A stretch of DNA of 64,000 bases from Roseiarcus sp963759955 (lineage in GTDB: Bacteria > Pseudomonadota > Alphaproteobacteria > Rhizobiales > Beijerinckiaceae). Below are positions 1-7,641 of this stretch, piece by piece (the first letter of the stretch is position 1; each line of letters begins with the position of its first letter). The stretch covers positions 60,138-124,137 of the forward strand of contig CAVXCA010000026.1 of NCBI GenBank assembly GCA_963759955.1, given 5' to 3'. The notes beneath the pieces were generated by a model, which searched no databases, had not been told where the DNA came from, and was given only the letters and a program-made list of their open reading frames with translations. A program made the translations under genes and the position numbers.

Positions 1-264
1 CGCGAGGCGCTATTCTCGCCGATCTATTGGGGCGAGGCGCTTTACGCGCCCCCGTTCCGCCGCCGCTTCTTCATCAATTCCGCGCCGGCGATCGAACGGG
101 TCGGCGCCGCGATCGGCATCCCCTTCGCCGGGGTGCAAATCGTCGAAGCGACCAAACAGGTCTATCGCCCGGTCGGCGTGCGCCGCCTTGCGCGCCGCGA
201 GGTCGTCGCTCTCCAGCCCCGACTCGCGCCCACCGCGCATCGCGAGACGGCGCGCCGTTTTTGA
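1..264 (+). CDS. C-terminal fragment, probable SAM-dependent methyltransferase
   Basis: The reading frame is open from the first base and stops at TGA 262-264, so only the last 87 residues of a longer protein are present. The tail contains an ATKQVYRP motif, which I associate with the C-terminus of class I SAM-dependent methyltransferases that lie near glyoxalase II genes in Hyphomicrobiales. The SAM-binding part would lie upstream of the window and cannot be checked. The assignment therefore rests on remembered family resemblance. The gene ends 62 bases before gpmA on the same strand. Confidence 0.55.
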   Translation, partial: REALFSPIYWGEALYAPPFRRRFFINSAPAIERVGAAIGIPFAGVQIVEATKQVYRPVGVRRLARREVVALQPRLAPTAHRETARRF

Positions 265-326
265 GATTGTCGCCGGCGGCGGATCGTGCTTTTAACGCGC
301 CGTCTTTCCCCCGGAGACGAGAACTC

Positions 327-956
327 ATGCCGCAATCCGATCGCCTGCTTGTTCTCTTGCGCCACGGCCAGAGCGAGTGGAATCTCAAGAACCTGTTCAC
401 CGGCTGGAAGGACCCCGACCTGTCGCCGCTCGGCGTCGAGGAGGCCAAGGAAGCGGGTCGGCGACTCAAGAGGCGCGGCCTCGTCTTCGACATCGCCTTC
501 ACTTCGGTGCTGGTGCGCGCGCAGCACACGCTGGCGCTGACGCTCGCCGAACTCGGCCAGACCGGCCTCGCCGAAGTGCGCGATCAGGCGCTCAACGAGC
601 GCCACTACGGCGACCTCTGCGGACTCAACAAGGACGACGCGCGCAAGAAGTGGGGCGAGGAGCAGGTTCACCTGTGGCGGCGCAGCTACGACGTCCAACC
701 GCCCGGCGGCGAGAGCCTCAGGGACACGGTCGCGCGCGCGCTTCCCTATTACTGCCAAACCATTCTGCCCGCGGTGCTCCGCGGCGAGCGCGTCCTCGTC
801 TCCGCCCACGGCAACAGCCTGCGCGCGCTGGTGATGGTGCTCGACCGCCTGACGCCGCAAACGATTCCCGCCATGGAGATCGCCACCGGCGTGCCGCTGG
901 TCTATCGCCTGAAGGCGGATTCGACGGTCGAATCGAAGGAGATTTTGACCGACTGA
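327..956 (+). CDS. gpmA: 2,3-bisphosphoglycerate-dependent phosphoglycerate mutase
   Basis: Interconverts 3- and 2-phosphoglycerate in glycolysis and gluconeogenesis in the cytoplasm. The 209-residue protein has the phosphohistidine signature LLRHGQSEWN near the N-terminus, with catalytic His13. Other family motifs are NERHYGDL and the second active-site block VSAHGNSLRAL. The length fits the short alphaproteobacterial form of the cofactor-dependent enzyme. The ATG at 327 is preceded by GGAG at 312-315. A longer open frame begins further upstream, but its extra N-terminus is arginine-rich and overlaps the previous gene, so it was not used. Confidence 0.95.
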   Translation: MPQSDRLLVLLRHGQSEWNLKNLFTGWKDPDLSPLGVEEAKEAGRRLKRRGLVFDIAFTSVLVRAQHTLALTLAELGQTGLAEVRDQALNERHYGDLCGLNKDDARKKWGEEQVHLWRRSYDVQPPGGESLRDTVARALPYYCQTILPAVLRGERVLVSAHGNSLRALVMVLDRLTPQTIPAMEIATGVPLVYRLKADSTVESKEILTD

Positions 957-1040
957 GGCGCGGGGCTGCGCTCTGCCGTCTCGAGACGAACTCGTCTAAG
1001 CTACGCCTCGGTGATTCGCTTAATTTCCCGAGGTCCGGCG

Positions 1041-1460
1041 ATGCGGCGTGCGAAACCCATTCTTACGGCCCTGGCGATCTTCGCCGCCGGGCCGGCGACG
1101 GCGGCGCAATATGAATTCCTCGCGGCGCCGCAGATCAATCTCTCTTTGGTCTATAGACTGGATAAACTGACCGGCGACGTCATTGCTTGCCAGTACGCCC
1201 ATAACCCGGGCAAGACCGACATCGAGCCCGGCGCCTTCGGCATCACCAACTGTTATCGCAGCGGCGAAGGCGCAACCAAGCAGGAACCGGGCGACTACGG
1301 ACTCGTCGCGACCCGGCATGAGCAAGAGGGCGGCGTCTTTCGTGTGGATTACCGCACCGGCGCGCTGAGCATCTGTTATCTCTATTTCCAGCGGGAAAAG
1401 CAGGGCGATCACGAAGTGATCGTCGATCAATACGTCGTCTGCACCCCGCCCTATAAGTAG
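1041..1460 (+). CDS. Small exported protein of unknown function
   Basis: I do not recognise the family. The 139-residue product starts with a classic Sec signal peptide: two Arg and a Lys, a hydrophobic core, then an Ala-x-Ala-type site near residue 22. The mature part has two similar motifs, DKLTGDVIAC (41-50) and DYRTGALSIC (103-112), which suggest an internal duplication of a small beta unit. Further Cys residues could form disulfides. The start at 1041 was chosen because it begins directly with the signal peptide and has a purine-rich stretch upstream; an ATG at 1011 is possible. Confidence 0.7.
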   Translation: MRRAKPILTALAIFAAGPATAAQYEFLAAPQINLSLVYRLDKLTGDVIACQYAHNPGKTDIEPGAFGITNCYRSGEGATKQEPGDYGLVATRHEQEGGVFRVDYRTGALSICYLYFQREKQGDHEVIVDQYVVCTPPYK

Positions 1461-1705
1461 CGCGGACGCAAGACCGGCGGCGAGAAAAGCGAGCGACATT
1501 CCGGCCGCCTTGTCGGCGCACCGCCGATCGCGCTGTTTCGGCCGCCTCGACACATCCGGAACAAGGCGCTCCGCGCCGGACGCGACCAGCGATCGCATCG
1601 ACAATGACCGGCGCCGCAATCGCTCGCGACGCGAGCCGCCGCTTGCATTATAGAGATCGCCGTTCTCGCCGCCGAACTCGGCGAGGCGAGGAATTCGGTC
1701 AAGTC

Positions 1706-3061
1706 ATGGTCGACGCGCGTCCAATTTTTCCGCATCGCGACACCATCTTCGCTCCCGCCTCGGGAAGCGGGCGGGCGGCGATCGCCGTGCTGCGGCTCTC
1801 CGGCCCGGCTTGCGCCACGGCCCTGGAGGCGTTGGCGCCGGGCGCGCCCTTTGCCGACCGCGTCGCGGCGCTTCGGCTGTTGCGCGATCCCGCCACCGGC
1901 GAAGCGCTCGATCGCGCGCTGGTGATCCGTTTCCTCGCGCCTCGCAGTTTCACCGGCGAGGAGATGGCCGAGCTGCATGTGACGGGCGGGCGCGCGGTGA
2001 TCGCCGGGGTCATCGGCGCGCTGGCGAGAGTTCCCGGGCTGCGTCCGGCCGGGCCCGGCGAATTCGCCTGGCGCGCATTCGAGAACGGCAAGCTCGACCT
2101 TTCCGAGGTCGAGGGCCTCGCCGATCTCGTCGATGCCGAGACCGCGGCGCAACGCCGCCAGGCCCTGCGCATCGCCGGCGGCGCGCTGAGCCGCGAAACC
2201 GAAGCGATTCGTTCGAAGCTCCTCGAGGCGATGGCGATCCTGGAGGCACAGATCGATTTCTCCGACGTCGAGGACGCCGACGCGCTTTCGCTCGATGCGG
2301 CGCGCGCGATGGCGGCCGAGGCGGCCCTGCACGTGCGCGCGGCGCTCGCCGGCGCCGAAGCGGGCGAGCGGCTGCGCGAGGGGTTCAACGTCGTGATCGC
2401 CGGTCCGCCCAATGTCGGCAAATCGACGCTGATGAACGCGCTCGCGCGCCGCGACGTCTCCATCGTCTCGGCGATTCCCGGCACCACGCGCGATCTGGTG
2501 GAAGTGCCGCTCGAGCTCAGAGGCTATCCGGTCACGCTGGTCGACACCGCGGGGATCCGCGAAACTGACGATCCGATCGAGCGCGAGGGCGTCGCGCGCG
2601 CGCGCCGCCGCGCTCGAGAGGCGGATCTGACGCTGTGGCTGAGCGACGCCGCGGAGGCGGGCGCTGCGCCCGCGCCCGCCGGCGGACCGGTCATCGCGGT
2701 TCTGACCAAGGCCGACCGGCCACCCGCCAACGGGGCGGACGACGCGGCGAAGGGCGCCGCGATCCGAATCTCCGCTCTCACCGGCGCCGGCATCGAGCAA
2801 TTGCTTGACGCCGTCGCCGATCTCGCCGAAGAGCGGATGGCCGGGCCGGCGCCGGCGCTGATCACGCTGGAGCGGCACCGAGCGGCTTTCGCCGATGCGC
2901 TTGGGGCGCTGGAGCGAGCGCTCGACCCGGCCGCCCAAGAGCTGGAGCTCGTCGCCGAAGACCTGCGCCTCGCGGCGCGGGCTTTGGAGCGGATCGGGGG
3001 CCGCATCGACGTCGAAGACGTGCTCGGCGACATATTTTCGCGGCTTTGCGTCGGCAAATGA
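1706..3061 (+). CDS. mnmE: tRNA modification GTPase MnmE (TrmE)
   Basis: With MnmG it installs the carboxymethylaminomethyl group on wobble uridine 34 of certain tRNAs. The N-terminal tetrahydrofolate-binding domain starts at FPHRDTIFAPASG. The G domain is inserted in a helical domain, with P-loop GPPNVGKST (233-241), the DTAG motif (280-283) and TKAD for guanine. The protein ends in CVGK, the C-terminal Cys motif needed for modification. At 451 residues it has the usual length. The ATG at 1706 was chosen because homologues begin close to the FPHRDTI segment; an upstream ATG at 1604 would add an arginine-rich leader. It is followed by mnmG and parS. Confidence 0.95.
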   Translation: MVDARPIFPHRDTIFAPASGSGRAAIAVLRLSGPACATALEALAPGAPFADRVAALRLLRDPATGEALDRALVIRFLAPRSFTGEEMAELHVTGGRAVIAGVIGALARVPGLRPAGPGEFAWRAFENGKLDLSEVEGLADLVDAETAAQRRQALRIAGGALSRETEAIRSKLLEAMAILEAQIDFSDVEDADALSLDAARAMAAEAALHVRAALAGAEAGERLREGFNVVIAGPPNVGKSTLMNALARRDVSIVSAIPGTTRDLVEVPLELRGYPVTLVDTAGIRETDDPIEREGVARARRRAREADLTLWLSDAAEAGAAPAPAGGPVIAVLTKADRPPANGADDAAKGAAIRISALTGAGIEQLLDAVADLAEERMAGPAPALITLERHRAAFADALGALERALDPAAQELELVAEDLRLAARALERIGGRIDVEDVLGDIFSRLCVGK

Positions 3062-3065
3062 GATC

Positions 3066-3081
3066 TGTTTCACGTGAAACA
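3066..3081. promoter_or_regulatory. parS: parS site 1 (ParB-binding centromere)
   Basis: The 16 bases TGTTTCACGTGAAACA form a perfect palindrome that matches the chromosomal parS consensus of alphaproteobacteria. It lies between mnmE and mnmG, about 3.5 kb from parB, and an identical copy is at 5078-5093. ParB is expected to nucleate here and spread with CTP, and ParA to move the origin region. If mnmG were translated from the alternative ATG at 3058 the site would be inside its coding region. Confidence 0.93.
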
Positions 3082-3096
3082 ATCGAGACGACGGGA

Positions 3097-4965
3097 ATGA
3101 ACGGTTACGACGTCATCGTCATCGGGGGCGGGCACGCCGGCTGCGAAGCGGCGGCGGCGGCAGCGCGTTTCGGCGCGCGCACCGCGCTAGTGACGCAGAA
3201 ACGCGAAACGATCGGCGTGATGTCGTGCAACCCCGCGATCGGCGGGCTCGGCAAGGGCCATCTCGTGCGCGAAATCGACGCCCTCGACGGGCTGATGGCG
3301 CGCGCCGCCGACGCTGCCGGGATTCAGTTCCGCGTTCTCAACCGTCGCAAGGGACCGGCCGTCCAGGGTCCGCGCGCCCAAGCCGATCGCAAACTCTACC
3401 GCCTGGCGATGCAGCGCCTGATCGCTCAGACCGCCAATCTCACCGTCGTCGAAGCCGAGGCGAGTCGCTTCGTCATCGAGGACGGCGCGGTCGCCGGGGT
3501 CGAGCTCGCCGACGGCCGCGCGCTGTCCTGCGGCGCCGTCGTCGTCACCACTGGCACGTTCCTGCGCGGCGTCATTCATCTCGGAGAAGAGCGCACTCCC
3601 GCCGGCCGCATCGGCGATCCCGCGTCGGTCGCCCTCGCTCGCTCGCTCGACGCCGCCGGCTTCGCCCTCGCGCGCCTCAAGACCGGCACGCCGCCGCGGC
3701 TCGATGGGACGACCATCGACTGGTCCGGGCTCGAAGTGCAGCCCGGCGACGATCCGCCCGAGCCGTTCTCGGCGATGACGGAAAAGATCACGACGCCGCA
3801 GATTCCGTGTCACATCACGCGCACCAACCCAGCCGGCCACGCGATCGTGCGCGCCAACGCCCATCGCACGGCGGTCTATTCGGGCGCGATTTCCGGGCGC
3901 GGGCCGCGCTATTGCCCCTCGATCGAGGACAAGGTGATCCGCTTCGCCGACCGCGAAAGCCATCAGATCTTTCTCGAGCCGGAGGGGCTCGACGACGCCA
4001 CCGTCTATCCCAACGGCATCTCCACCTCGCTGCCCGCCGACGTTCAGGCGGCGTTTCTCGCCACCATCCCCGGCCTGAAACACGCGCGCATCCTGCGCCC
4101 CGGCTACGCCATCGAATACGACTATGTCGATCCGCGCGAACTCGATTCCAGTCTGGCGGCGCGGCGCGTCGCCGGGCTGTATCTCGCCGGCCAGATCAAC
4201 GGCACCACCGGCTACGAAGAGGCCGCCGCCCAGGGCCTCGTCGCCGGGCTCAACGCCGCCCGCTTCGTCGGTGGAGCGGCCCCTGCCCTGTTCGATCGCG
4301 CCGAGTCCTACCTCGGCGTGATGATCGACGACCTCGTCACCAAGGGCGTCAGCGAGCCCTATCGCATCTTCACCTCCCGCGCCGAATATCGCCTGTCGCT
4401 GCGCGCCGACAACGCCGACGAGCGTCTGACCGCCAAGGGCCTCGCGCTCGGCTGCGTCGGCGCTGAGCGCGCGGCGCTCCATCGCGCCGCAGCCGACCGG
4501 CTCGCGACCGCCCGCGCGATGATGAAAACCGCCGCGGCCTCCCCCACCGCGCTCGCCGCCGCGGGGATCGCGGTCAATCAAGACGGGCTGCGCCGCTCGG
4601 CGTTCGAGTTGGCAGCCCAGCCGCATCTGACCATCGAGACGCTCGCCCGCGTCTGGCCCGAGCTCGCCGCGATCGACGCCCCACTCGCCAGACGCCTCGA
4701 GGCCGACGCCAAATACGCCGTCTACCTCGACCGCCAGGACGAAGACGTCGCGCGCTATCGCCGCAGCGAGGCGCTGACCATTCCCACCGATTTCGACTAT
4801 TCGAGCCTCTCCGGGCTCTCCAGCGAACTCAAGGCCAAGTTCATCGCCGTGCGCCCCGCGAGCCTCGGCCAAGCGGGCCGCATCGAAGGCGCCACCCCAG
4901 CCGCCCTCGCCCTGATCGCGGCCCATGCGCGCCGCCGAGCCCGCGAACGCGGAGCGGACGCATGA
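3097..4965 (+). CDS. mnmG: tRNA uridine-5-carboxymethylaminomethyl synthesis enzyme MnmG (GidA)
   Basis: FAD-dependent partner of MnmE in wobble uridine modification. The Rossmann motif GGGHAG lies at residues 10-15, followed by the family signature SCNPAIGGLGKGH. Later blocks such as GTPPRLDGTTIDW and ITGYEEAAAQG-like TTGYEEAAAQG are typical. The 622-residue length is normal. The ATG at 3097 follows a short ACGGGA purine stretch and begins directly before the FAD motif. In-frame ATGs at 3046 and 3058 would overlap mnmE or the parS site. The gene sits between the two parS sites in the conserved mnmE-mnmG-rsmG-parAB order. Confidence 0.95.
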   Translation: MNGYDVIVIGGGHAGCEAAAAAARFGARTALVTQKRETIGVMSCNPAIGGLGKGHLVREIDALDGLMARAADAAGIQFRVLNRRKGPAVQGPRAQADRKLYRLAMQRLIAQTANLTVVEAEASRFVIEDGAVAGVELADGRALSCGAVVVTTGTFLRGVIHLGEERTPAGRIGDPASVALARSLDAAGFALARLKTGTPPRLDGTTIDWSGLEVQPGDDPPEPFSAMTEKITTPQIPCHITRTNPAGHAIVRANAHRTAVYSGAISGRGPRYCPSIEDKVIRFADRESHQIFLEPEGLDDATVYPNGISTSLPADVQAAFLATIPGLKHARILRPGYAIEYDYVDPRELDSSLAARRVAGLYLAGQINGTTGYEEAAAQGLVAGLNAARFVGGAAPALFDRAESYLGVMIDDLVTKGVSEPYRIFTSRAEYRLSLRADNADERLTAKGLALGCVGAERAALHRAAADRLATARAMMKTAAASPTALAAAGIAVNQDGLRRSAFELAAQPHLTIETLARVWPELAAIDAPLARRLEADAKYAVYLDRQDEDVARYRRSEALTIPTDFDYSSLSGLSSELKAKFIAVRPASLGQAGRIEGATPAALALIAAHARRRARERGADA

Positions 4966-4987
4966 GACCCGCCAGCCCTCACCCCAA

Positions 4988-5058
4988 CCCCTCTCCCGCA
5001 AGCGGGAGAGGGGCTTTTCCCCTTCTCCCGCTTGCGGGAGAAGGTGGCGCGAAGCGCC
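4988..5058. repeat. REP-like cluster of three hairpins between mnmG and rsmG
   Basis: Three adjacent palindromes fill the intergenic space. The first is a perfect 12-bp stem with a 2-base loop (4988-4999 with 5002-5013), followed by a short T-run. The second is an 11-bp stem with a TT loop (5021-5031 with 5034-5044) and nearly the inverse of the first. The third is a small GGCGC/GCGCC hairpin (5046-5058). Similar CTCCCGC/GCGGGAG modules are common dispersed extragenic repeats in alphaproteobacteria. The first hairpin could also stop transcription after mnmG. Confidence 0.8.
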
Positions 5059-5077
5059 GGATGAGGGCCCGCGCCCC

Positions 5078-5093
5078 TGTTTCACGTGAAACA
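5078..5093. promoter_or_regulatory. parS: parS site 2 (ParB-binding centromere)
   Basis: A second perfect TGTTTCACGTGAAACA palindrome, identical to the copy at 3066-3081 and almost exactly 2 kb from it. It ends 8 bases before the rsmG start codon and so overlaps the likely ribosome-binding region. This position would let ParB binding influence expression of the rsmG-parA-parB unit. Confidence 0.93.
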
Positions 5094-5101
5094 CCGCCGC
5101 G

Positions 5102-5737
5102 ATGACCAGCGATCGCGCCAAGGCCCTCGCGCTCGTTCCGGTCTCGCCCGAGACCGAAGCGCGGCTCGCGATCTACGTCGACTTGCTCGGCCGATGGCGA
5201 AAGGTCACCAACCTGATCTCCGAGGCGACGTTCGCCGAAGTCTGGACCCGCCACATCGCCGACAGCGCTCAGCTCGTCGCCCTGGCGCCGAACGCCCGGC
5301 GTTGGGTCGACATGGGTTCCGGGGCCGGCTTCCCCGGCATGGTGATCGCCATTCAGCTCGCCGACGTCCCCGGCGCGCTCGTCCATTGCCTTGAAAGCGA
5401 CCAGCGCAAGTGCGCGTTCTTGCGCGAAGTCGCCCGCGCCACCGGCGCGCCGGCGCAAATTCACCCCGTCCGAATCGAATCCATCGACCCCGAAACCCTT
5501 GCGCCTGTGGACGCCGTAACCGCGCGCGCGTTCGCCCCCTTGCCTCGGCTGCTCGAATTGGCCAAAGTATGGCTCGCCCAAGGCGCGGTCGGCATCTTTC
5601 CGCGCGGACGCTCGGCCGAAGCGCAGCTCGAGACCTACCCCGCCGCGCCAGACCTCGCGATCGACCTCGTCGCCAGCAAGCTCGATGCCGAAGCCGCCAT
5701 CCTTCGGGTTCGAAGCGCTTCAAAGGCCCGTTCATGA
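5102..5737 (+). CDS. rsmG: 16S rRNA (guanine-N7) methyltransferase RsmG (GidB)
   Basis: Methylates G527 (E. coli numbering) of 16S rRNA using SAM. The SAM-binding motif GSGAGFPG is at residues 72-79. Upstream are the family blocks LLGRWRKVTNLIS and WTRHIADSAQL, and VTARAFAPLPRLLEL follows the Rossmann core. The 211-residue length is typical. The ATG at 5102 follows the parS site with no strong Shine-Dalgarno sequence. The stop TGA overlaps the parA start in an ATGA arrangement, indicating translational coupling with the partition genes. Confidence 0.93.
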   Translation: MTSDRAKALALVPVSPETEARLAIYVDLLGRWRKVTNLISEATFAEVWTRHIADSAQLVALAPNARRWVDMGSGAGFPGMVIAIQLADVPGALVHCLESDQRKCAFLREVARATGAPAQIHPVRIESIDPETLAPVDAVTARAFAPLPRLLELAKVWLAQGAVGIFPRGRSAEAQLETYPAAPDLAIDLVASKLDAEAAILRVRSASKARS

Positions 5738-6591
5738 CCAACAACGCCCCGTCCGCCACCGAACCTGCCGAGCAAGACCCCGCGCCGTCGTCGTCGCCGC
5801 GCATCCTGGTCCTCGCCAACCAGAAGGGCGGGGTCGGCAAGACCACCACCGCCATCAACCTCGGCACCGCGCTCGCGGCCATCGGCGAACGCGTGCTCAT
5901 CATCGACCTCGACCCTCAGGGCAACGCCTCGACTGGCCTCGGCATCGACCGCAAGTCCCGCACTTCGTCGACTTACGACGCGCTGGTCGGCGAGCGCACG
6001 CTCGCCCAGATCATCACGCCCACCGCCGTGCCGCGGCTGCTCATCGCGCCTTCGACGATGGACCTGCTCGGCGTCGAGCTGGAAATCTCCGGCCACCCCG
6101 ACCGTTCCCATAAACTAAAGAACGCAATCACAACGTTCTTTTCCCGCGACAACACCGACGAGGCTATCACTTACGTCTTGATCGACTGCCCGCCCTCGCT
6201 CAACCTGCTCACCATCAACGCCCTCGCCGCCGCCGACTCGGTCCTCGTTCCCCTGCAATGCGAATTCTTCGCGCTCGAAGGCCTTTCCCAATTGCTCAAG
6301 ACCGTCGACCAGGTCCGCCGCTCGCTTAACCCTTCGTTGACCATCCACGGCATCGTTCTGACGATGTTCGACCCGCGCAATTCTCTGGCCAGCCAGGTCG
6401 TCGCCGACGTGCGCGCGTTCATGGGCGAAAAAGTCTACGACACGGTGATTCCCCGCAACGTCCGCGTTTCCGAGGCGCCATCGCACGGCAAGCCGGTGTT
6501 GCTTTACGACCTCAAGTGCATGGGCAGCCAAGCCTATCTGAAGCTCGCTTCCGAGGTCATACAACGCGAAGGACGCTGGAGCGCCGCCTGA
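5734..6591 (+). CDS. parA: Chromosome-partitioning ATPase ParA
   Basis: Walker-type ATPase that forms a gradient on the nucleoid and pulls ParB-parS complexes apart. The deviant Walker A motif KGGVGKTT is at residues 31-38. IDLDPQGNAS follows, and IDCPPSLNLLT is the Walker B region. Length is 285 residues, normal for chromosomal ParA. The start ATG overlaps the rsmG stop by four bases. The first 20 residues are Pro/Ser/Glu-rich and probably disordered. parB follows 33 bases downstream, so the pair is very likely co-transcribed. Confidence 0.96.
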   Translation: MTNNAPSATEPAEQDPAPSSSPRILVLANQKGGVGKTTTAINLGTALAAIGERVLIIDLDPQGNASTGLGIDRKSRTSSTYDALVGERTLAQIITPTAVPRLLIAPSTMDLLGVELEISGHPDRSHKLKNAITTFFSRDNTDEAITYVLIDCPPSLNLLTINALAAADSVLVPLQCEFFALEGLSQLLKTVDQVRRSLNPSLTIHGIVLTMFDPRNSLASQVVADVRAFMGEKVYDTVIPRNVRVSEAPSHGKPVLLYDLKCMGSQAYLKLASEVIQREGRWSAA

Positions 6592-6624
6592 CGCGCGCCC
6601 CGTCCGTCCCATAGGAGCTTATCG

Positions 6625-7518
6625 ATGGCAGAAGACGCCGCCCGCCACGCCGATCATCGCCCGCGCCTCGGGCGCGGGCTCGCCGCCCTGCTCGGCGACG
6701 CCGGCCAGGAGCCCGCCGCCGCAGGGCGCTCCGGCGCGCGCAAGGCGCCGATCGAATTCCTCCACCCCAATCCCCGCAACCCTCGCAAGGCCTTCCCCGA
6801 CGGCGAACTCGACGAGCTCGCCGCCTCGATCCGCGAGCGCGGCGTCATACAGCCGGTGCTGGTCCGCTCGATTCCTCGCGTCGCCGACGCCTACGAGATT
6901 ATTGCCGGCGAGCGGCGCTGGCGAGCGGCGCAGCGCGCCGGCCTGCACGAGATACCGATCATTGTTGTGGAAGCAGGCGATCGCGAGGCGCTGGAAATCG
7001 CCATCGTCGAAAACGTCCAGCGCGCCGACCTCAACGCGCTCGAAGAGGCCAGCGGCTACGCGCAACTCGCCGCCGATTACAGCTATGCCCACGCCGACAT
7101 CGCGCGGATCGTCGGCAAAAGCCGCAGCCATATCGCCAATACGATGCGACTGACCCAACTGCCCGAACACAGCCGCAGCCTGCTCGCCTCGGGCGCGATT
7201 TCCGCCGGCCATGCGCGCGCCCTGCTCGCCGTCGCCGACCCGGACGCCGTCGCCGACCGCATCGTCGCCAAGGGCCTCACCGTGCGCGACGTCGAACGCT
7301 TGGGCGAACGGGCCGGGCAGTCGCAGCGCGGCGGCGCCAGGGCGGCCAAGCCCGTCGACGCCGACACCCGCGCGCTCGAAGAAAAACTCGGCCTCGCGCT
7401 CGGAACCAAGGTGACGATCCGCCATTCCGGCGACAGCGGCGAAATGCGCATCGCGTTCCACGACTTCGAACAACTCGACGACTTTTGCCGCCGGCTGAGC
7501 CAGCCCGCCGCGCGGTAA
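6625..7518 (+). CDS. parB: Chromosome-partitioning protein ParB
   Basis: CTP-dependent DNA clamp that loads at parS. The N-terminus has an LGRGLAALL ParA-interaction segment (residues 15-23). The CTP-binding domain shows NPRNPRKAF and the GERRWRA box (95-101). A helix-turn-helix lies around ADIARIVGKSRSHIANTMRL, and a C-terminal dimerisation region ends the 297-residue protein. The ATG at 6625 has AGGAG at 6612-6616. The two parS sites lie 1.5 and 3.5 kb upstream. holA usually follows parB in relatives; here a three-gene cassette intervenes. Confidence 0.96.
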   Translation: MAEDAARHADHRPRLGRGLAALLGDAGQEPAAAGRSGARKAPIEFLHPNPRNPRKAFPDGELDELAASIRERGVIQPVLVRSIPRVADAYEIIAGERRWRAAQRAGLHEIPIIVVEAGDREALEIAIVENVQRADLNALEEASGYAQLAADYSYAHADIARIVGKSRSHIANTMRLTQLPEHSRSLLASGAISAGHARALLAVADPDAVADRIVAKGLTVRDVERLGERAGQSQRGGARAAKPVDADTRALEEKLGLALGTKVTIRHSGDSGEMRIAFHDFEQLDDFCRRLSQPAAR

Positions 7519-7527
7519 GCTCTGCGT

Positions 7528-7579
7528 GGAGCGTGTCGAATTCGGAAAAACTGATTCCGACCTTTCCGAGGCACGCTCC
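7528..7579. repeat. Nested inverted repeat downstream of parB
   Basis: GGAGCGTG at 7528-7535 pairs with CACGCTCC at 7572-7579. Inside it, TCGGAA (7542-7547) pairs with TTCCGA (7555-7560). The element lies ten bases after the parB stop and before the 3' end of the convergent TPR gene. It could be a terminator for parAB or mark one edge of the inserted cassette. No T-run follows it, so termination is uncertain. Confidence 0.5.
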
Positions 7580-7641
7580 GAGAGTTCCGATAACGGTGCA
7601 CTTCGGCATTTCACACGACTCCGCAGTCAGCTAAGAACGTG

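Noticed and set aside
1451..3082. A 543-residue minus-strand open frame over mnmE
   Set aside because: Antisense to mnmE, with no recognisable domain.
3187..5121. A 644-residue minus-strand open frame over mnmG
   Set aside because: Opposite the well-supported mnmG; composition and lack of domains show it is a shadow.
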